A DNA stretch of 64,000 nt. Source: JAUWKC01 sp035529895. Lineage in GTDB: Bacteria; Planctomycetota; Phycisphaerae; Sedimentisphaerales; Anaerobacaceae. Shown in pieces: positions 15,656 to 23,988 of the stretch. The notes under the pieces were generated by a model. It did no database searches. It was not told where the DNA came from and saw only the letters and a list, made by a program, of their open reading frames with translations. Location: positions 62,001-126,000 of the forward strand of contig DATKVV010000014.1 of assembly GCA_035529895.1 (NCBI GenBank), given 5' to 3'. Positions within the stretch are counted from its first letter, which is position 1. The number at the start of each line of letters is the position of its first letter. A program made the position numbers and the translations under genes.

Positions 15656-18313
15656 TCAAAATTCGATTTCTACAACGAGCGGGCGCTCGGGCAGGACCGT
15701 CACGGTCTTTTCCAGTTGCACCGTTATCATTTTGTCGACGTCCCAGGACTCGTTCGCTGCTTTGTGCACCTTCGCGCCGATTCCTTCAGGGGCCGTGACG
15801 CGCACCTTCTTGACGGATTTATCGGTCAACAGGTTGATTTTTTCGACGGCAAGATTCCCCTTTTTGACGTCAACCTTGAGAGTCTGCCTGTTGGGACTAA
15901 TCTGCTGAGACAGCACGCCCCAGCCCGAATCGACGCTGAAGAAGACGCAGAACTGGTTTTCATATACTTTTGGCGCGAGGCGCAGCAGTTTCTCGACGGC
16001 CGAATAGCGAAAGCCCGACAGAGCAAGCAGGGCATTGTAATTAGCCATGGAACGGGCATAGTGGTTGCCCCATTCGATTTCGCAGAAGGGATTACGCTTT
16101 TTGCCGTCGAAGCGGTCGCGAATCGATTTGATTACCGTAAGACCTTCGAGGATATATCCTTCGTAAAGCATGTTGCCGGCGGCCTGATATTCATAGCCGA
16201 TCTGGGTTTCGTCGCAGTACAAAAGCGGTCTTTCGGGTCTGCCCCCCTTCGGCCAGCATGCTATTAGTAGTCCGCCTTCATTGCCAACCGAATAGACCCG
16301 GTTGGTATTGATGTGGTCGTAAGAGCTGTCGATATAATTGTATTTGAACAGCGATGCGGCGGCCTTGTGGATATTCTCGCGGCTGTAGATGTCCTCCAGC
16401 CCCAGCATGCGGGCGTAAAGCTGGCCGTGTATCTGCTCGGAAATACTGCCTGCACCCAGTTGATAAGCCCCCGGCGCCGGGAGCATCTGGTGGTAGTATT
16501 CGCCGTTGAAGAGTTTTTCATCGGAGAGTTTTTTACCCGATTCGAAAACTCGCCGGTACTCTTTTGCCGCTTCCGTGTCCCCTGCGTGCAGGGCCATGCG
16601 TTCGCCGGCGAGAAGGGCCGCCTGGTAGAGGCTGCCGCACATCGTCTCGGGCGTTTTGAAATCGAGGTCCAACGTGTTATGGTGGGACCCTTCGAGCAGG
16701 CCGTCGCGGTCCTTGTCCCAGGCGACCCACGCATACTCCAGCGCCTTTTTGGTCTTGGGCCAGATTGCGTCGAACCACTTCTGGTCGCCGCAAATCTGCC
16801 AGTCACGATAAACCTGACATACCTGGCCGAGCTGACCATCCGCGGCGGACGTGAATTTGTCGTCCTGCCTTACCTTTGCGCCGGGACCGACGGGCATGCG
16901 GTAGATCACGCCTCCATCGGATTCGCGCAGACCGTTGAACATGAAGTTATCCAGCATCGACCGTTGGAGGTCGCCGAAAAGATATGGAATCGCCTGCTGA
17001 TAATTCCACACATGATTGCACGTCCCAAAGCCCTGTCTGTTCTTGAAGTGGCAGCCCTCCCACCCGTACAGCGTGCCATCGGGATAGCGAACCACAGTTG
17101 TCGACCGCAGTATGGAAAGCTGGCTGGAAATAGCTTCCAGCACAACGCCGGGCAGGGTGCTCGAGAAGAACGCCTCCTGGAAAAGCCGCGTGTCGTGCCC
17201 CAGCCGGTCGAGGTTTGCAACGGTATAGCGAGCCACGTCCAGCCCATTTTTCCACTGCGTCGCATAATAATTTTTCCAGAATACCTCGTCAGGCCCCTCC
17301 CAGGCGCCGGGCACCCCTATAATCGGAAAATACCAGCCTATTACAAACGGCACCGTGCGTTTTTCACCAGGGCCAAGCGTCATCTGAACACCGAGCGAGC
17401 CGACCTTCGAGTTCTCACTATCAGCAGGCCTGGTCTCGCTCACCTTGGCGGGGTCTGGTTTTTCAGTAACAGCGTCTCCAATATCGTCGAACCGACCCTG
17501 CGCTGCAAAAGTGTTCACAAAGTACTGGAGACACATGAAATTATTCTTCCAACTGCCGCTGCCGCGCCAGTTCTGCTGCCAGGTGGTGACCGCTGCGGGG
17601 GTGGCAAGGACCATGGAATTGCTGTCTTGCCTGCCATCATGCATATAGAGGGCACAAAAGCCGGGTTCACGAATCACCTGGTTATATTTGCCGGCCCTGT
17701 TCTGGACGTTGGCCGCAAGCACCAAGTCCACTGTTTTGCTGGTGGGATTAGCGAGTGTGACATTGAGAATTGCCACAGGCAAAGAGGACTCGCGGGAATT
17801 GCCGGGAATGAACGGACTCCAGCCTTCGATGACGGCGGTCACCGGAAGGCTCTTGTCTTCGAGATACACCTTTGCAAAAGGGAACTTACCTTCAAAGCGA
17901 CACTGCCTCATCCTCGGCAGTCCCGGCGCTTCGGTCTGTTCGGGTCCTATCGGGTCGGCAAGGCGTCCACGCCATTGGCCTTCCAGCACCTTAGAAACCG
18001 GCTCTTTCCCGTCGGCCTTTGCCCAGACCGACAAAAACGTAAACTTCGGCTGATAACCTTTGTTTGGTTTGTTGAAAATCTCCCAGTCAATGAGTTTTCC
18101 TGTGCCGGCCAGGCTGATGCAGCCGCTGCCGATACCTCCCATCGGAAACGCCACCATATTAAGGTAATCACCCTCATACGTGGTGCGAGCCTTTGTATCC
18201 AACAGCTCGGCTTTTGTATAGGGGAGTTCTTTTACAGGCTTTTGCTCCTTCGCCTGTGCGAGCGTGCCTGCACAGACGACAAGAGTACTGAGGAAGAAGG
18301 CAGCTATCTTCAT
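15656..18313 (-). CDS. Secreted GH116 glycoside hydrolase (beta-glucosidase/xylosidase/glucosylceramidase type)
   Basis: 885 residues with a signal peptide (1-21). The N-terminal beta-sandwich begins with the family hallmark FPMGGIGSGCISLAGTGKL followed by DWEIFNKPNKG. The C-terminal (alpha/alpha)6 barrel carries GTCNHVWNYQQAIPYLFGDL and the HNTLDLDF...SLYQAALLAGERMA block that in GH116 lies near the catalytic Glu and Asp residues. Known members cleave beta-linked glucose, xylose or N-acetylglucosamine. It is exported, so it acts on an external or periplasmic substrate. It lies 33 bases after the SDR gene and 35 before the RbsD-like lipoprotein, within one operon. Confidence 0.9.
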   Translation of the reverse strand: MKIAAFFLSTLVVCAGTLAQAKEQKPVKELPYTKAELLDTKARTTYEGDYLNMVAFPMGGIGSGCISLAGTGKLIDWEIFNKPNKGYQPKFTFLSVWAKADGKEPVSKVLEGQWRGRLADPIGPEQTEAPGLPRMRQCRFEGKFPFAKVYLEDKSLPVTAVIEGWSPFIPGNSRESSLPVAILNVTLANPTSKTVDLVLAANVQNRAGKYNQVIREPGFCALYMHDGRQDSNSMVLATPAAVTTWQQNWRGSGSWKNNFMCLQYFVNTFAAQGRFDDIGDAVTEKPDPAKVSETRPADSENSKVGSLGVQMTLGPGEKRTVPFVIGWYFPIIGVPGAWEGPDEVFWKNYYATQWKNGLDVARYTVANLDRLGHDTRLFQEAFFSSTLPGVVLEAISSQLSILRSTTVVRYPDGTLYGWEGCHFKNRQGFGTCNHVWNYQQAIPYLFGDLQRSMLDNFMFNGLRESDGGVIYRMPVGPGAKVRQDDKFTSAADGQLGQVCQVYRDWQICGDQKWFDAIWPKTKKALEYAWVAWDKDRDGLLEGSHHNTLDLDFKTPETMCGSLYQAALLAGERMALHAGDTEAAKEYRRVFESGKKLSDEKLFNGEYYHQMLPAPGAYQLGAGSISEQIHGQLYARMLGLEDIYSRENIHKAAASLFKYNYIDSSYDHINTNRVYSVGNEGGLLIACWPKGGRPERPLLYCDETQIGYEYQAAGNMLYEGYILEGLTVIKSIRDRFDGKKRNPFCEIEWGNHYARSMANYNALLALSGFRYSAVEKLLRLAPKVYENQFCVFFSVDSGWGVLSQQISPNRQTLKVDVKKGNLAVEKINLLTDKSVKKVRVTAPEGIGAKVHKAANESWDVDKMITVQLEKTVTVLPERPLVVEIEF

Positions 18314-18346
18314 AATCCGGCCTCTTTGGAACGCGCGATTAGTGTT

Positions 18347-19114
18347 TCAGGCCCTCATATAGAACCCGCCGTTAACGGCAATGTATTCTCCGGTGATAAA
18401 GCCGGCAGCTTCGCTGCTCGCCAGGAACAGAATGGCTTTGGCGACGTCCTCGGCGGCGCCGTTTCTTCCGAGCGGCGTTTTCTCGGCGAACGCCCTCACA
18501 AACTCGGGTGTGCTGAACTTTTCATGGAAGGGTGTCTCGATTACGCCGGGACAGACGTTGTTTACCCTTATGCCATACTTAGCGAATTCCCTTGCCATGC
18601 CGATAGTAAGGGTGGCGACGGCGCCTTTGGAGGCGCAGTATATTTCCGAGCCGTTGCCTCCGCCAGTGTGACCACCTACGGAGCCGATGTTGACGATGTT
18701 ACCCTTGCTTTTCTTCAGATGCGGCAGCGCCGCCTTTGTCACCAGCAGGATGCTGCGGACGTTTATCGCGTAGATTTGGTCGTGGTATTCTACGGCGGCT
18801 GTTTCGAGCGACTGCCTTTCGATCATGGTGCCGGCGTTGTTGACCAGCACGTCGATGCCGCCGGCGGCCCCGGCAAATCGTTCGACCATTTTATTGACCT
18901 GCTTTTCATCCCGGACGTCCGCCTGCAGCAGCACGCCGTCGCTGTTCTGCTTGACCGCGGCGAGTGTTTTTTCGCCGCCCTTTTTCGAGGAGAAATAGTG
19001 GACGCCGACGAAACTACCCTGTTCGGCGAACATCAACGCGACCGCGGCGCCTATACCGCTGCTGGCGCCCGTCACCAGAATCCTTTTGCCTTTCAGGTCT
19101 TCATAAATCGTCAT
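18347..19114 (-). CDS. Short-chain dehydrogenase/reductase (SDR)
   Basis: A 255-residue classical SDR: NAD(P)-binding TGASSGIG near residue 17, NNAGT, the catalytic Ser followed by YCASK (Tyr-x-x-x-Lys) and the PGVIETPF segment after it. The protein has no signal peptide and is cytoplasmic. Family members resemble 3-ketoacyl-ACP reductases and sugar or sugar-acid dehydrogenases. The position between an alpha/alpha-toroid protein and GH116 in the same operon suggests sugar oxidation. The substrate cannot be fixed from sequence. Confidence 0.9.
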   Translation of the reverse strand: MTIYEDLKGKRILVTGASSGIGAAVALMFAEQGSFVGVHYFSSKKGGEKTLAAVKQNSDGVLLQADVRDEKQVNKMVERFAGAAGGIDVLVNNAGTMIERQSLETAAVEYHDQIYAINVRSILLVTKAALPHLKKSKGNIVNIGSVGGHTGGGNGSEIYCASKGAVATLTIGMAREFAKYGIRVNNVCPGVIETPFHEKFSTPEFVRAFAEKTPLGRNGAAEDVAKAILFLASSEAAGFITGEYIAVNGGFYMRA

Positions 19115-19152
19115 TCTTTACATGCCTTTGATTGTTCTATCTGCGGCTGTTT

Positions 19153-20622
19153 TCATCGGTGGTTGTAAACCAGTTGAATCTTTTTGTCCGGCTGATTTTG
19201 GGCCACCCAGAGTTTCAGCAACGAAGCCATGAGGTCGTCGCCGCCGGTGATGGTCTCGTAATGGTTGTGGGTGGAGCTGGCTTTGGGCAGAGGCGAAGTA
19301 TCATCGAGAAAAATCTTAACGGCCTGCCGGGCAAAATAGTCGGCCCTGTCAAGGTAATAGTTCTGGCCGGTCAGCTCGTATGCAGCCAGCATGTGGAAGA
19401 CGGACTCGGCCATTGAGCCGGGATAAAGTGTGATTTTCGTATCGGGCTCGGTGTAGAGATAGCGCGAAGCGGAATCAAGGACCAGCTTTCTGTAACCGTC
19501 CATTTTGACCTGCTGGTATCGCAGGTAGCAGAGCATGGCAATTTGGGCATCGGTGGCCTTGCCATAGCCGGTGGCCCAGATGGCCGTATCGGTCCAGGGG
19601 CCTTCTGTAAGGCATTCAAGCGAGTGCACGTTGGCGCCGGCCACGAAACCTTTGCCGGCGGGGCTGAAATCGTGAGCGAGACTGAGGTAAACTTTGTCGG
19701 TTTTGAGCGCCCTCTGGCGCATCTTGCGGGCCAGGTCGTCGGGGACCCTTTTCGCACCATCCCACAGATCGACGGCGAGTGACAGGTTACTTTCGGGCCA
19801 CATAATTTCGAGCCTGCTCGGGTTTGTGGAGCAGGGGATGGCACCGGTTTTGGGGCTGCTGTTCTTTTCGAAATAGTCGATGAGCGTCTCGATGGCCTTG
19901 AGGAAAACCGGGTCTTTGCCGGCCTCATAAGCCCTGGCCCATGCAGCGATGTAGAAGCCGCCGTGGCGAGGGTACTCATTTTGCGTGCCGGTGGCGTGTT
20001 TTGTCCAACTGGCGTGGCGGGAGAATTCGCCGCTGTGCTCATGAATCTGGTGGTCCCAGAGTCCCTGTCCGAACCTTATGCAGGCTTGTGGCGCAAGCTC
20101 GAAGGACTTATCCCACAGGACCCAGGCGCCGAAGAACTCGTGATTGTCTCCTCTGGCATAGGCGAGTGTCTCGGTCTTGAAGCCCCATCCGATGTGCTCG
20201 CCCCAGGCCATCAGGCCGGTCGCGGGGCTTTGGCAGTTCTCAAAAAACCACTTCAGCGCCTTGTCGGCCTGCTGGGCGTACTTCTTGTCGCCGGTCACCT
20301 GGGTCAGAGCGTAGAGCGTCTGGTAAAGGTCCTGGTCGTGCATCGGGTTGGCGCCGTAGAGCGAACGGTCGCCGTTGCGAATGCCTTCGATTCGGCCGAG
20401 CTTTTCCTCTATCAGAGACAGGCTCTTGCGGTCCAAAGCCGAAGCAATCAGGGGCGATTGAACCGTTCCGTAAGTGTCCCTTCCATGTTCGAGCAGAGCA
20501 TCGGCATACGACTTTACGATTCGCAGGTAATCCGGCTGCTTTTCAGTCGCGCCATCACTGGCAACCGCGAAGAGAACCAAACAAGCAATTATTGCCACCG
20601 ATACCATTCTTTTTACTCTCAT
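19153..20622 (-). CDS. Secreted (alpha/alpha)-toroid protein, glycosidase/lyase-like
   Basis: A 489-residue protein with a signal peptide (1-25) and repeating helical hairpins rich in aromatic residues (QDLYQTLYALTQVTGD, GGFYIAAWARAYEAG, MLAAYELTGQNYYLDRAD). This pattern is typical of six-hairpin glycosidases and polysaccharide lyases. I cannot assign a CAZy family. Histidine-rich segments such as HNHYETITGGDDL near the C terminus may be functional. First gene of the four-gene operon ending at 15033; a strong AAGGAG ribosome site precedes the ATG and a promoter lies at 20720-20747. Confidence 0.7.
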   Translation of the reverse strand: MRVKRMVSVAIIACLVLFAVASDGATEKQPDYLRIVKSYADALLEHGRDTYGTVQSPLIASALDRKSLSLIEEKLGRIEGIRNGDRSLYGANPMHDQDLYQTLYALTQVTGDKKYAQQADKALKWFFENCQSPATGLMAWGEHIGWGFKTETLAYARGDNHEFFGAWVLWDKSFELAPQACIRFGQGLWDHQIHEHSGEFSRHASWTKHATGTQNEYPRHGGFYIAAWARAYEAGKDPVFLKAIETLIDYFEKNSSPKTGAIPCSTNPSRLEIMWPESNLSLAVDLWDGAKRVPDDLARKMRQRALKTDKVYLSLAHDFSPAGKGFVAGANVHSLECLTEGPWTDTAIWATGYGKATDAQIAMLCYLRYQQVKMDGYRKLVLDSASRYLYTEPDTKITLYPGSMAESVFHMLAAYELTGQNYYLDRADYFARQAVKIFLDDTSPLPKASSTHNHYETITGGDDLMASLLKLWVAQNQPDKKIQLVYNHR

Positions 20623-20719
20623 TACCTTCTCCTTCTACTAACTAAAACTCTTTTGTCTTTCAGGTTTTCACAAATCATCCTGGTTGTTGTGCGGCCGCGT
20701 TTTATGTGCGGCCGGGGCC

Positions 20720-20747
20720 ATTTTATCGCAGGAGGCGGTTTTGTCAA
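20720..20747 (-). promoter_or_regulatory. Promoter of the GH116 operon
   Basis: Minus strand: -35 TTGACA (20747-20742), 16-base spacer, -10 TAAAAT (20725-20720), ~98 bases before the toroid-protein ATG. The spacer contains GCCTCCTGCGATAA, nearly identical to the spacer of the promoter at 22127-22155. Confidence 0.75.
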
Positions 20748-20783
20748 TTGCGTTTGCCGGCGGTTATTCAGCCGCTGCGGCTG

Positions 20784-22070
20784 CTACTGCGGCACAAAGG
20801 TCTGGACGCCCACGCGTTTTTCACCTTCGAAAAGCGAATAGACCGTGCCGTCGTCGGCGACGACGGCCCAGCTTTCACGATGGTCGGGCTCTGAGAGGCT
20901 CCAGGCGGTTACGAAGTCGCCGTTGTTGTTGAACTTCATTATACTTATTAACCTGCCGGTCGTTCGTCTCTGAATCTCGCCCTGACCGCCTTCCTTGTTT
21001 CGCACCATCAGATAGACATTGCCCCATTTGTCGCCGACCATGGTGTGGAAATAGACAGGCCCGTCTGGCGGATCGCCGTGCGCGAAGGCAAAGAGGAAGT
21101 TTCCGTTGGGGTCGAATTTCTGTGTGGGGCCGTAGTAGCCGGAGACGAAGACGTCGCCGCTCGGGTCAACCACGAGTCCGTGGGGGGCGTTGAACTGGCC
21201 GGCGTGCAGGCCGGGCTTGCCCCAGCTATACAGGAACTGGCCCGAATGGCTGTACACGTTGACTCGGAAATTATCGACGTCGGTTACGAAGAGCCGCTGC
21301 TGCTTATCGAATCCCATTCCGTGGGCGCGGTGAATCTGGCCGGGGCCTATGCCCTTTTCCGCGAAGATTCGGACGAATTCGCCCTCGTGCGTGAACATCT
21401 GGATTCTCGGCCGGTCGCCCTTACTGTCGCTGACCCAGATATTTCCTTCGGCATCTGTCTGGACCACCCGGGGCCTGCTAAGCTGGCCGGGGTCGCTGCC
21501 CTTGCCCTTGCCGACTTCGCCGAGGAACCTGCCTTCCGGCGTAAAACGCAGGATGCGCGAGTCATCGTGCTCGGCGATGAGCAGGTTGCCGTCCTTGTCG
21601 AGGCAGATGCCGTGCGGGTTCTTGAGATAATTGGGGTCATCCACCGGCTCGGACCAGGTGTGGACGAGCTCGTAGGCAGGGTCGGGGCGGCCCATTAGCA
21701 CGGTTGCGAAAAGATAGCGATTGGCGGAGTCTTCGACCTCGGCGCAGATGTGGATTTCGTGGGGTTTGGGGGCTTTCTTGGGGGCTGTATAGAGGCCGTT
21801 GGGGTCGATGAGGCCCAGTTTCTTGCTGCCGCCGGAGATGTTATTGACGGACCATTTGACCTTTTCGGGCGCTGAGGCGGCCATAAGATAGGTGGCCAGC
21901 TTTACGACCTTGAACTGCTGCTGTTGACCCGGCTCAAGCTTTACCAGCGAGGGCTTTATAATTGAGCGATTGAAATCGGCGTCTGTTTTGGTGGCGAGGG
22001 CAGGCCCGCCGAAAGCGAGCAGACAAATCCCTGCTATGAAAGTGGGAATTGGCAGATATGCTTTCTTCAT
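20784..22070 (-). CDS. Secreted NHL-repeat beta-propeller protein
   Basis: 428 residues with a signal peptide (1-26). After an N-terminal beta domain (~residues 30-125) come repeated NHL blades: LKNPHGICLDKDGNLLIAEHD, LSRPRVVQTDAEGNIWVSDS, IHRAHGMGFDKQQRLFVTDV, FNAPHGLVVDPSGDVFVSGY. NHL propellers bind proteins, RNA or act as lyases (peptidyl-hydroxyglycine type). In this setting a binding or scaffold role outside the cytoplasm is likely. It has its own promoter, and the same regulatory-looking spacer as the downstream GH116 operon. Confidence 0.85.
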   Translation of the reverse strand: MKKAYLPIPTFIAGICLLAFGGPALATKTDADFNRSIIKPSLVKLEPGQQQQFKVVKLATYLMAASAPEKVKWSVNNISGGSKKLGLIDPNGLYTAPKKAPKPHEIHICAEVEDSANRYLFATVLMGRPDPAYELVHTWSEPVDDPNYLKNPHGICLDKDGNLLIAEHDDSRILRFTPEGRFLGEVGKGKGSDPGQLSRPRVVQTDAEGNIWVSDSKGDRPRIQMFTHEGEFVRIFAEKGIGPGQIHRAHGMGFDKQQRLFVTDVDNFRVNVYSHSGQFLYSWGKPGLHAGQFNAPHGLVVDPSGDVFVSGYYGPTQKFDPNGNFLFAFAHGDPPDGPVYFHTMVGDKWGNVYLMVRNKEGGQGEIQRRTTGRLISIMKFNNNGDFVTAWSLSEPDHRESWAVVADDGTVYSLFEGEKRVGVQTFVPQ

Positions 22071-22126
22071 TACGAGGGTCTCTTTCCTGTTATCACTTAA
22101 CGGTCTTTTGTGTGTGGACGGGTACT

Positions 22127-22155
22127 ATATTATCTCAGGAGGCTTGATTTGTCAA
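22127..22155 (-). promoter_or_regulatory. Promoter of the NHL-repeat gene
   Basis: Minus strand: -35 TTGACA (22155-22150), 17-base spacer, -10 TAATAT (22132-22127), ~57 bases before the ATG. The spacer includes GCCTCCTGAGATAA, matching the GH116 operon promoter except at one base, which suggests common control. Confidence 0.78.
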
Positions 22156-22192
22156 TTCGGTTTCCGTTCGGGCCTTTTGACCGGCCAGAAGA

Positions 22193-22211
22193 CCTGCGGT
22201 AAAACCGCAGG
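22193..22211 (-). repeat. REP-like palindrome, copy 2 (3' side of RAYT gene)
   Basis: Stem CCTGCGGT (22193-22200), loop AAA, stem ACCGCAGG (22204-22211), followed by CTAAATATT, which runs into the RAYT stop codon. On the minus strand this reads AATATTTAG, then the hairpin with a TTT loop, the same arrangement as copies 1 and 3. The ATTTAG side faces the gene. Confidence 0.8.
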
Positions 22212-22218
22212 CTAAATA

Positions 22219-22668
22219 TTACTCTTGGTGCTTCTGGACGTACTTTATTCTTTGTTCCAACGCGGCGCGGTCAAAGCAAAACCGTTTGTCGTAGCCTCTC
22301 GTCCAGAGCTTGCCGGCATGACCCATCACCTCCAAGGCCAAGCGGGCGGCCTTCTTATAATAAGCCACCGTTTTGTTAATGGGCTGGTCTGCATATTCAG
22401 CGACAACGTGCACATGAGTGGCATTTACAGCTAATGCACAGATGTGCTGCCCTTGCGATTCAGCCTCTTTCGTAATCGCATCCCCGACCACCTTCTGCTG
22501 AGCCTTCGACAGCACAACCGAATCCTGCGACTGGGACCGCTCGTTGGCTTTCTTCAAGCGTATATTTGGAGGACAAGTCGCGCCCTTTTTCACGTATCCA
22601 CGTTTGTCCCCCTGAAGCCACGTCCCGTACGTAGTCCATGTGAGCATATAGCCTAACGTCTTCGCCAC
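22219..22668 (-). CDS. RAYT: REP-associated tyrosine transposase (IS200/Y1 family)
   Basis: A 149-residue Y1-type HUH protein. The HUH motif is HVH at residues 85-87 (ATHVHVVAEY). The candidate catalytic tyrosine is Tyr103 or Tyr104 in VAYYKKAARL, on the following helix, and the C-terminal WTRGYDKRFCFD...YVQKHQ segment is typical of the family. RAYTs cut and join single-stranded DNA at REP hairpins. The GTG start is preceded by AGGGAG. Flanking inverted palindromes at 22193-22211 and 22687-22703 fit a REP/RAYT unit. It lacks passenger genes. Confidence 0.88.
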   Translation of the reverse strand: MAKTLGYMLTWTTYGTWLQGDKRGYVKKGATCPPNIRLKKANERSQSQDSVVLSKAQQKVVGDAITKEAESQGQHICALAVNATHVHVVAEYADQPINKTVAYYKKAARLALEVMGHAGKLWTRGYDKRFCFDRAALEQRIKYVQKHQE

Positions 22669-22686
22669 AAAAACTCCCTATTTAGC

Positions 22687-22703
22687 CCTGGGTTTTACCC
22701 AGG
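22687..22703 (+). repeat. REP-like palindrome, copy 3 (5' side of RAYT gene)
   Basis: Stem CCTGGGT (22687-22693), loop TTT, stem ACCCAGG (22697-22703), preceded by TATTTAGC (22679-22686). It is in inverted orientation to copy 2, so both ATTTAG sides face the RAYT gene. Confidence 0.8.
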
Positions 22704-22756
22704 TTTTTCTGATGTTCTTCAACAATTCTTAGTTTCATGTTCTTTGCTCCTACGGG

Positions 22757-23794
22757 TCAGCTGCTTTTGTTTGTTTCCTGCGCGTCGCTTTGGATTTGCG
22801 TCAGTTGGAGGCCGAAGCGGTCGAGTTTTCTCTGGCCTTCGTCGTACTGGCCGTGGGCGTGCCGCAAGTGGCCACCGAGCGTGTCCCAACTCCGAAGGAA
22901 TTCTGCGAAATCCGCGTTTAACCTCTTTAGGTTCTGGCGGATTTCTGCGGCCTGCTTTTCAATCTGCAGGCCGTGCAGGCCCATCACCACCGTCATCAGA
23001 TACGCATACAGCAGATTCGGCGAGACGGGGATTACCTTTTTATCGAGCGCGTACTGCAAAACGTCCTTGGTCTCGCCGGCATACTTTACAATCGTTTCGT
23101 AGTATACGTTCTCGGCGGGTATGTACATCATCGCGAAATCGAGCGTGCCCTCGACGGGCCGGATATAGTCGGAAGCGATTTTGTCGATGTGCTTGGTTAC
23201 GTCACTGACGAGCTGCCTGCGGAGTTTCGTTTTTTCCTCTTCGGATTCGACCTGGACAATCCTTTCAAAGCTCGGCAGCGGGAATTTGGCGTCAATCGGC
23301 ACGCTGTAATCTTCCAGCTTGACGAGCGCATCGACTATTTTGCCGTCCTGGAAGGTGTACTGCAGCTCGTAGCTTCCTTTGGGCATAATCTGGGCCAGCA
23401 GGTTTTCGAGCGACCATTCGCCCATCTGGCCTCGCAGCTTGGGAGAGCTTAGAATATCCTGAAGACGTCTTACCTCGGTGCCGACCTGGAGCATCTGCCT
23501 GTTGGTGCCCTGGAGTTCTCCGATTTGGGTGTTTAGCCGGCCGAGTATCTGGTGGCTTGATTCGAGATTTCGGTTGATGCTCTCCTGGCCTGTCTGCAAG
23601 GATTTTTGCAGGGATTCGCGGATAGCATCCTGAGCGGCCTTGAGGGCCTCAAGCTGCTGCTGAAGAAGGCCCACACCGGCCGCTTGGCCCGCAATTTCCC
23701 TTCTGCCGGCAAAGGTGGCGCTGATGAGCCAAATCAACAGACCCAGGACCAATAAAAGCAGAACCATCGCTACGGCGAATATTATCGATTCCAT
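22757..23794 (-). CDS. rmuC: DNA recombination protein RmuC
   Basis: RmuC-family proteins limit inversions and rearrangements; the domain is nuclease-related. The 345-residue protein has an N-terminal membrane anchor (residues 4-26), a coiled coil (~35-110) and the RmuC domain with RGQMGEWSLENLL, PIDAKFPL, FAMMYIPAENVYYETI and SPNLLYAYLMTVVMGL. I use the ATG at 23794, where AAGGGG precedes it. A longer open frame upstream has no signal. A very good promoter lies at 23820-23848. Divergent from the MBL gene. Confidence 0.94.
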   Translation of the reverse strand: MESIIFAVAMVLLLLVLGLLIWLISATFAGRREIAGQAAGVGLLQQQLEALKAAQDAIRESLQKSLQTGQESINRNLESSHQILGRLNTQIGELQGTNRQMLQVGTEVRRLQDILSSPKLRGQMGEWSLENLLAQIMPKGSYELQYTFQDGKIVDALVKLEDYSVPIDAKFPLPSFERIVQVESEEEKTKLRRQLVSDVTKHIDKIASDYIRPVEGTLDFAMMYIPAENVYYETIVKYAGETKDVLQYALDKKVIPVSPNLLYAYLMTVVMGLHGLQIEKQAAEIRQNLKRLNADFAEFLRSWDTLGGHLRHAHGQYDEGQRKLDRFGLQLTQIQSDAQETNKSS

Positions 23795-23819
23795 AATTTT
23801 CCCCTTAAAAAGCGATTTG

Positions 23820-23848
23820 ATTATACGTTTTCCTGCGGTTTTCGTCAA
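23820..23848 (-). promoter_or_regulatory. Promoter of rmuC
   Basis: Minus strand: -35 TTGACG (23848-23843), 17-base spacer, -10 TATAAT (23825-23820), 26 bases before the rmuC ATG. Confidence 0.8.
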
Positions 23849-23885
23849 AGACCAATCGTAATTGCCAAAAAGAGGCGGACAAATC

Positions 23886-23914
23886 TTGATATGCCGGCTG
23901 TATCCTTGTATAGT
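23886..23914 (+). promoter_or_regulatory. Promoter of the MBL-fold lipoprotein gene
   Basis: -35 TTGATA (23886-23891), 17-base spacer, -10 TATAGT (23909-23914), ~75 bases before the ATG; divergent from the rmuC promoter. Confidence 0.65.
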
Positions 23915-23988
23915 CTGGGCCATGAGCGGTCATGGAGTTCAGGCGACCGACGGCTTTTTGCGGGTTGATGTTTTGCAAAAGGGAGCCC

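Noticed and set aside
16313..19168. 951-codon open frame antisense to the GH116 and SDR genes
   Set aside because: It mirrors well-supported genes on the other strand; its translation has no domain and is rich in residues typical of antisense frames.
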